The position numbers were made by a program, and so were the translations under genes. The notes beneath the pieces were generated by a model. The model was given only the letters and a program-made list of their open reading frames with translations, made no database searches and was not told the origin of the DNA. From Planctomycetota bacterium (GTDB lineage: Bacteria > Planctomycetota > SZUA-567 > H5-PLA8), in assembly GCA_027493525.1 (NCBI GenBank), contig JAOSKN010000003.1, positions 1,860,001 to 1,924,000 on the forward strand: a DNA stretch of 64,000 bases, in the 5' to 3' direction. Each line of letters opens with the position of its first letter. Position 1 is the stretch's first letter. Below, in pieces: positions 62,304-64,000 of this stretch.

Positions 62304-64000
62304 TCAGGGCTGCGCGGGCTGGCCGGCTTCCTGGGGCAGCTTTTTCCAGACCTCCCACCACGTCTGGTTCTGGAGCAGGCCGCTGCCGGTGGGCAGGTCC
62401 GCATACCCGGCGCGCGCGGCCTTGGTCTTTTCCTGCCGTTCCGCCTTGACCGCCGCCTCATCGGGGTCAAAGCGGGCGTAGAGCACGCGGAAGTCGTGCG
62501 CCGGGATGTAGAGCGGGCCGTAGATCTCCTCCTTGATCACCTGCTTGGGTTCGCCTTTCGTGGCCTTGGTGATCGCGCCGCCGGTTTCGAGATCGAGGAG
62601 GCAGGGCGTGTTGCCATAATTGAGCGAGGTGGGCTTGAAACTCAGCCCCGAGGGCGCGCGGTAGGCGGCGCTGACGTCGGCGGCGCTGAGGTTGTTCGCC
62701 TGCCCGAAGAGCGCCTTGGAATCGAGGAAATGGAGCCGCCCGCGGATCGGCTCGTCGTTCTCGTTCATGACCACGATCAGGGCCTGGTACCCCTTGCCCT
62801 TCCCGTCGGGCCGGAGCGCGCGGCGGTAGACGGTCGTGTAGACCTTGGCGAAGGGATCCTTGGGGTCCACCGCGAAGCCGTCGGTCTCGGCGCCTTCGCC
62901 GAAGCGGATCGCGCGGCCGTTGCGCCAATACGGCAGCATCTCGGTGCCGGCCTCGTCGAAGTAGCCGAAATCGTAGAGCGCGCTCAGGACGCGCGCGTAA
63001 TGCTCGTGGCTGTTGACGCGCTCGGAAACGCCGAAATCGTGGAGCAGGGCGCGGCCGAGGTACGCGCGGTCGATGCGCGGGTCGTCGCCGGGGGTGGTGA
63101 TGCCGGTAAGCCAGCCGGAAGTGCGCGAGTTCACCCGCGTGGTGAGGCTCTTGCCGGAATTGCAGACGTAGCGGACCAGGGAGATGGGGTAGCGGTTGAC
63201 GTAATCGATCTCGTACGAGAGCGAGTAGCCGGCGGCGCTTTCCACCATCTCGCTGCACGCGGCATAGGACTCCAGGGAGGTCGCGGAGGTGGCCCAGAGC
63301 GAGTGCAGGTTGGGCACGTTGTTGACGGCGTGGAGCCGGGCGATGCGCTTGAAGAGCTCGCGCAGGTTCAGCGAGCCGAAGTTGGACTGGAACGGGAGTT
63401 CGTTGGGCTTGACGTCCTGAGTCGCGCGAAAGTAGGCCTGCCCGTTGGCGAGACAGTTGGTGCGGACGGGGAAGTGCGTCTCGTCCCACCAGAGCCCCGG
63501 GACGCGGCCGATCCGGATCATGCGCTCGACGTGCCAGCAGTAGAAGTCCTCCCAGCTCTTCGAACCCCACTCGATGCCCACGAGCCCCTTGCCCGGGCGC
63601 GTCCAGGGCTGTTCGTAGCCGCCCAGCGCGTCCATCGGGGTGGCGTCCACCTTGGCGCTGGAGTCGAGGAGCCACTCGCCGGTGTAGGCGCCCTTGGCCA
63701 GCGGGGGCGTGCCGCTGTTCTGCCAGTTCTTGATGAAGTACAGCCGCGGCGCGCCCTTGGGATATTGTTTGGTGAAGTACTGGAAGGTCTCGTCGGAGCC
63801 GTCGATGCCGCAGGGCCCGTCGTTGGGCAGGCACTTCAGGCCGGTGCCTTCGTAATTCTGGGGATGCCAGTCGAGCCACTGGACGCGCCGGTAGCCTTCT
63901 TCCTTGGGCTTGGCCGGGTGGGTCAGGATGCAGAATTCGATTTCACGCTTTCCTTCGATGCGCGCCGCGTGGTTGACGAACTTGACGCGCCAGGTGACCT
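62304..64000 (-). CDS. DUF6067/glycoside-hydrolase-like protein (5' end outside window)
   Basis: 565 residues visible, open to the right edge at codon 63998. Aromatic- and Asp-rich sequence such as GKGLVGIEWGSKSWEDFY, GLWWDETHFPVRT, GWLTGITTPGDDPRID and MLPYWRNGRAIRFGEG resembles the TIM-barrel 'glycoside hydrolase-like' DUF6067 family. The first visible part (VTWRVKFVNHAARIEGKREI) looks like a beta-sandwich with FCILTHPAKP. The identification is by general pattern only. The C-terminus is lysine-rich and proline-containing. Signal peptide and start are beyond the window. It converges with the sulfatase gene. Confidence 0.72.
   Translation of the reverse strand, partial: VTWRVKFVNHAARIEGKREIEFCILTHPAKPKEEGYRRVQWLDWHPQNYEGTGLKCLPNDGPCGIDGSDETFQYFTKQYPKGAPRLYFIKNWQNSGTPPLAKGAYTGEWLLDSSAKVDATPMDALGGYEQPWTRPGKGLVGIEWGSKSWEDFYCWHVERMIRIGRVPGLWWDETHFPVRTNCLANGQAYFRATQDVKPNELPFQSNFGSLNLRELFKRIARLHAVNNVPNLHSLWATSATSLESYAACSEMVESAAGYSLSYEIDYVNRYPISLVRYVCNSGKSLTTRVNSRTSGWLTGITTPGDDPRIDRAYLGRALLHDFGVSERVNSHEHYARVLSALYDFGYFDEAGTEMLPYWRNGRAIRFGEGAETDGFAVDPKDPFAKVYTTVYRRALRPDGKGKGYQALIVVMNENDEPIRGRLHFLDSKALFGQANNLSAADVSAAYRAPSGLSFKPTSLNYGNTPCLLDLETGGAITKATKGEPKQVIKEEIYGPLYIPAHDFRVLYARFDPDEAAVKAERQEKTKAARAGYADLPTGSGLLQNQTWWEVWKKLPQEAGQPAQP

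Overview
The window is a high-GC, gene-dense chromosomal segment from a bacterium that most resembles Planctomycetota or a closely related PVC-type lineage. The evidence is gene content: several Hanks-type Ser/Thr kinases, membrane-anchored squalene-cyclase-like toroid proteins, a giant secreted protein with DUF1080-like and PA14 domains, a YdjY-type protein, PhyH dioxygenases beside Gfo/Idh/MocA oxidoreductases, an S1 sulfatase, GH9 and GH116 enzymes, and a B12-dependent ribonucleotide reductase. No rRNA or other strict taxonomic marker is present, so the assignment is an inference.

Layout. 1-7.8 kb: a truncated threonine synthase gene (minus) behind a SAM-I riboswitch and attenuator; a zinc-ribbon protein; prfB with its programmed +1 frameshift, overlapping a Ser/Thr kinase; a GH116 glucosidase; tRNA-Arg(TCT); a CE4 deacetylase. 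7.8-20.3 kb (minus): a U32/RlhA-like gene, then a long same-strand set encoding, in transcription order, a TPR protein, ABC permease, ABC ATPase, a membrane coiled-coil protein, an AAA ATPase, a coiled-coil protein, PspA/IM30 and a substrate-binding-protein/OmpA fusion. Three ATGA-type overlaps or very short gaps tie most of it together. It looks like an envelope-stress or transport machine and is the best candidate here for an undescribed system. 20.5-25.2 kb: an NAD-dependent epimerase, then SufT-like, SufS and Rieske proteins around two uncharacterised proteins.

25.6-37.8 kb: two paralogous toroid proteins flank two kinases and a 1,433-residue exported protein. 37.9-40.2 kb is a foreign island: an integron gene-cassette junction with one textbook attC site (RDD-family and HEPN/AbiU2-like genes, no integrase in the window), a 166-bp MITE-like element and other repeats. 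40.2-50.7 kb: B12-dependent RNR, CPBP protease, a disrupted PEP-utilising/rifampicin-phosphotransferase-like gene, a HEAT/YdjY-type exported protein with a membrane partner, and a HAD phosphatase. 50.7-64 kb is a carbohydrate module: two PhyH dioxygenases with an AraC regulator, an isomerase plus two Gfo/Idh/MocA oxidoreductases divergent from a second AraC regulator, GH9, a sulfatase and a truncated DUF6067-like protein.

Two genome-wide oddities stand out. First, many intergenic gaps carry 7-bp tandem repeats of several families, almost always just 3' of a stop codon. Second, four long genes each have one apparent single-base frameshift in a G/C-rich run, which suggests sequencing or assembly errors rather than four independent pseudogenes.
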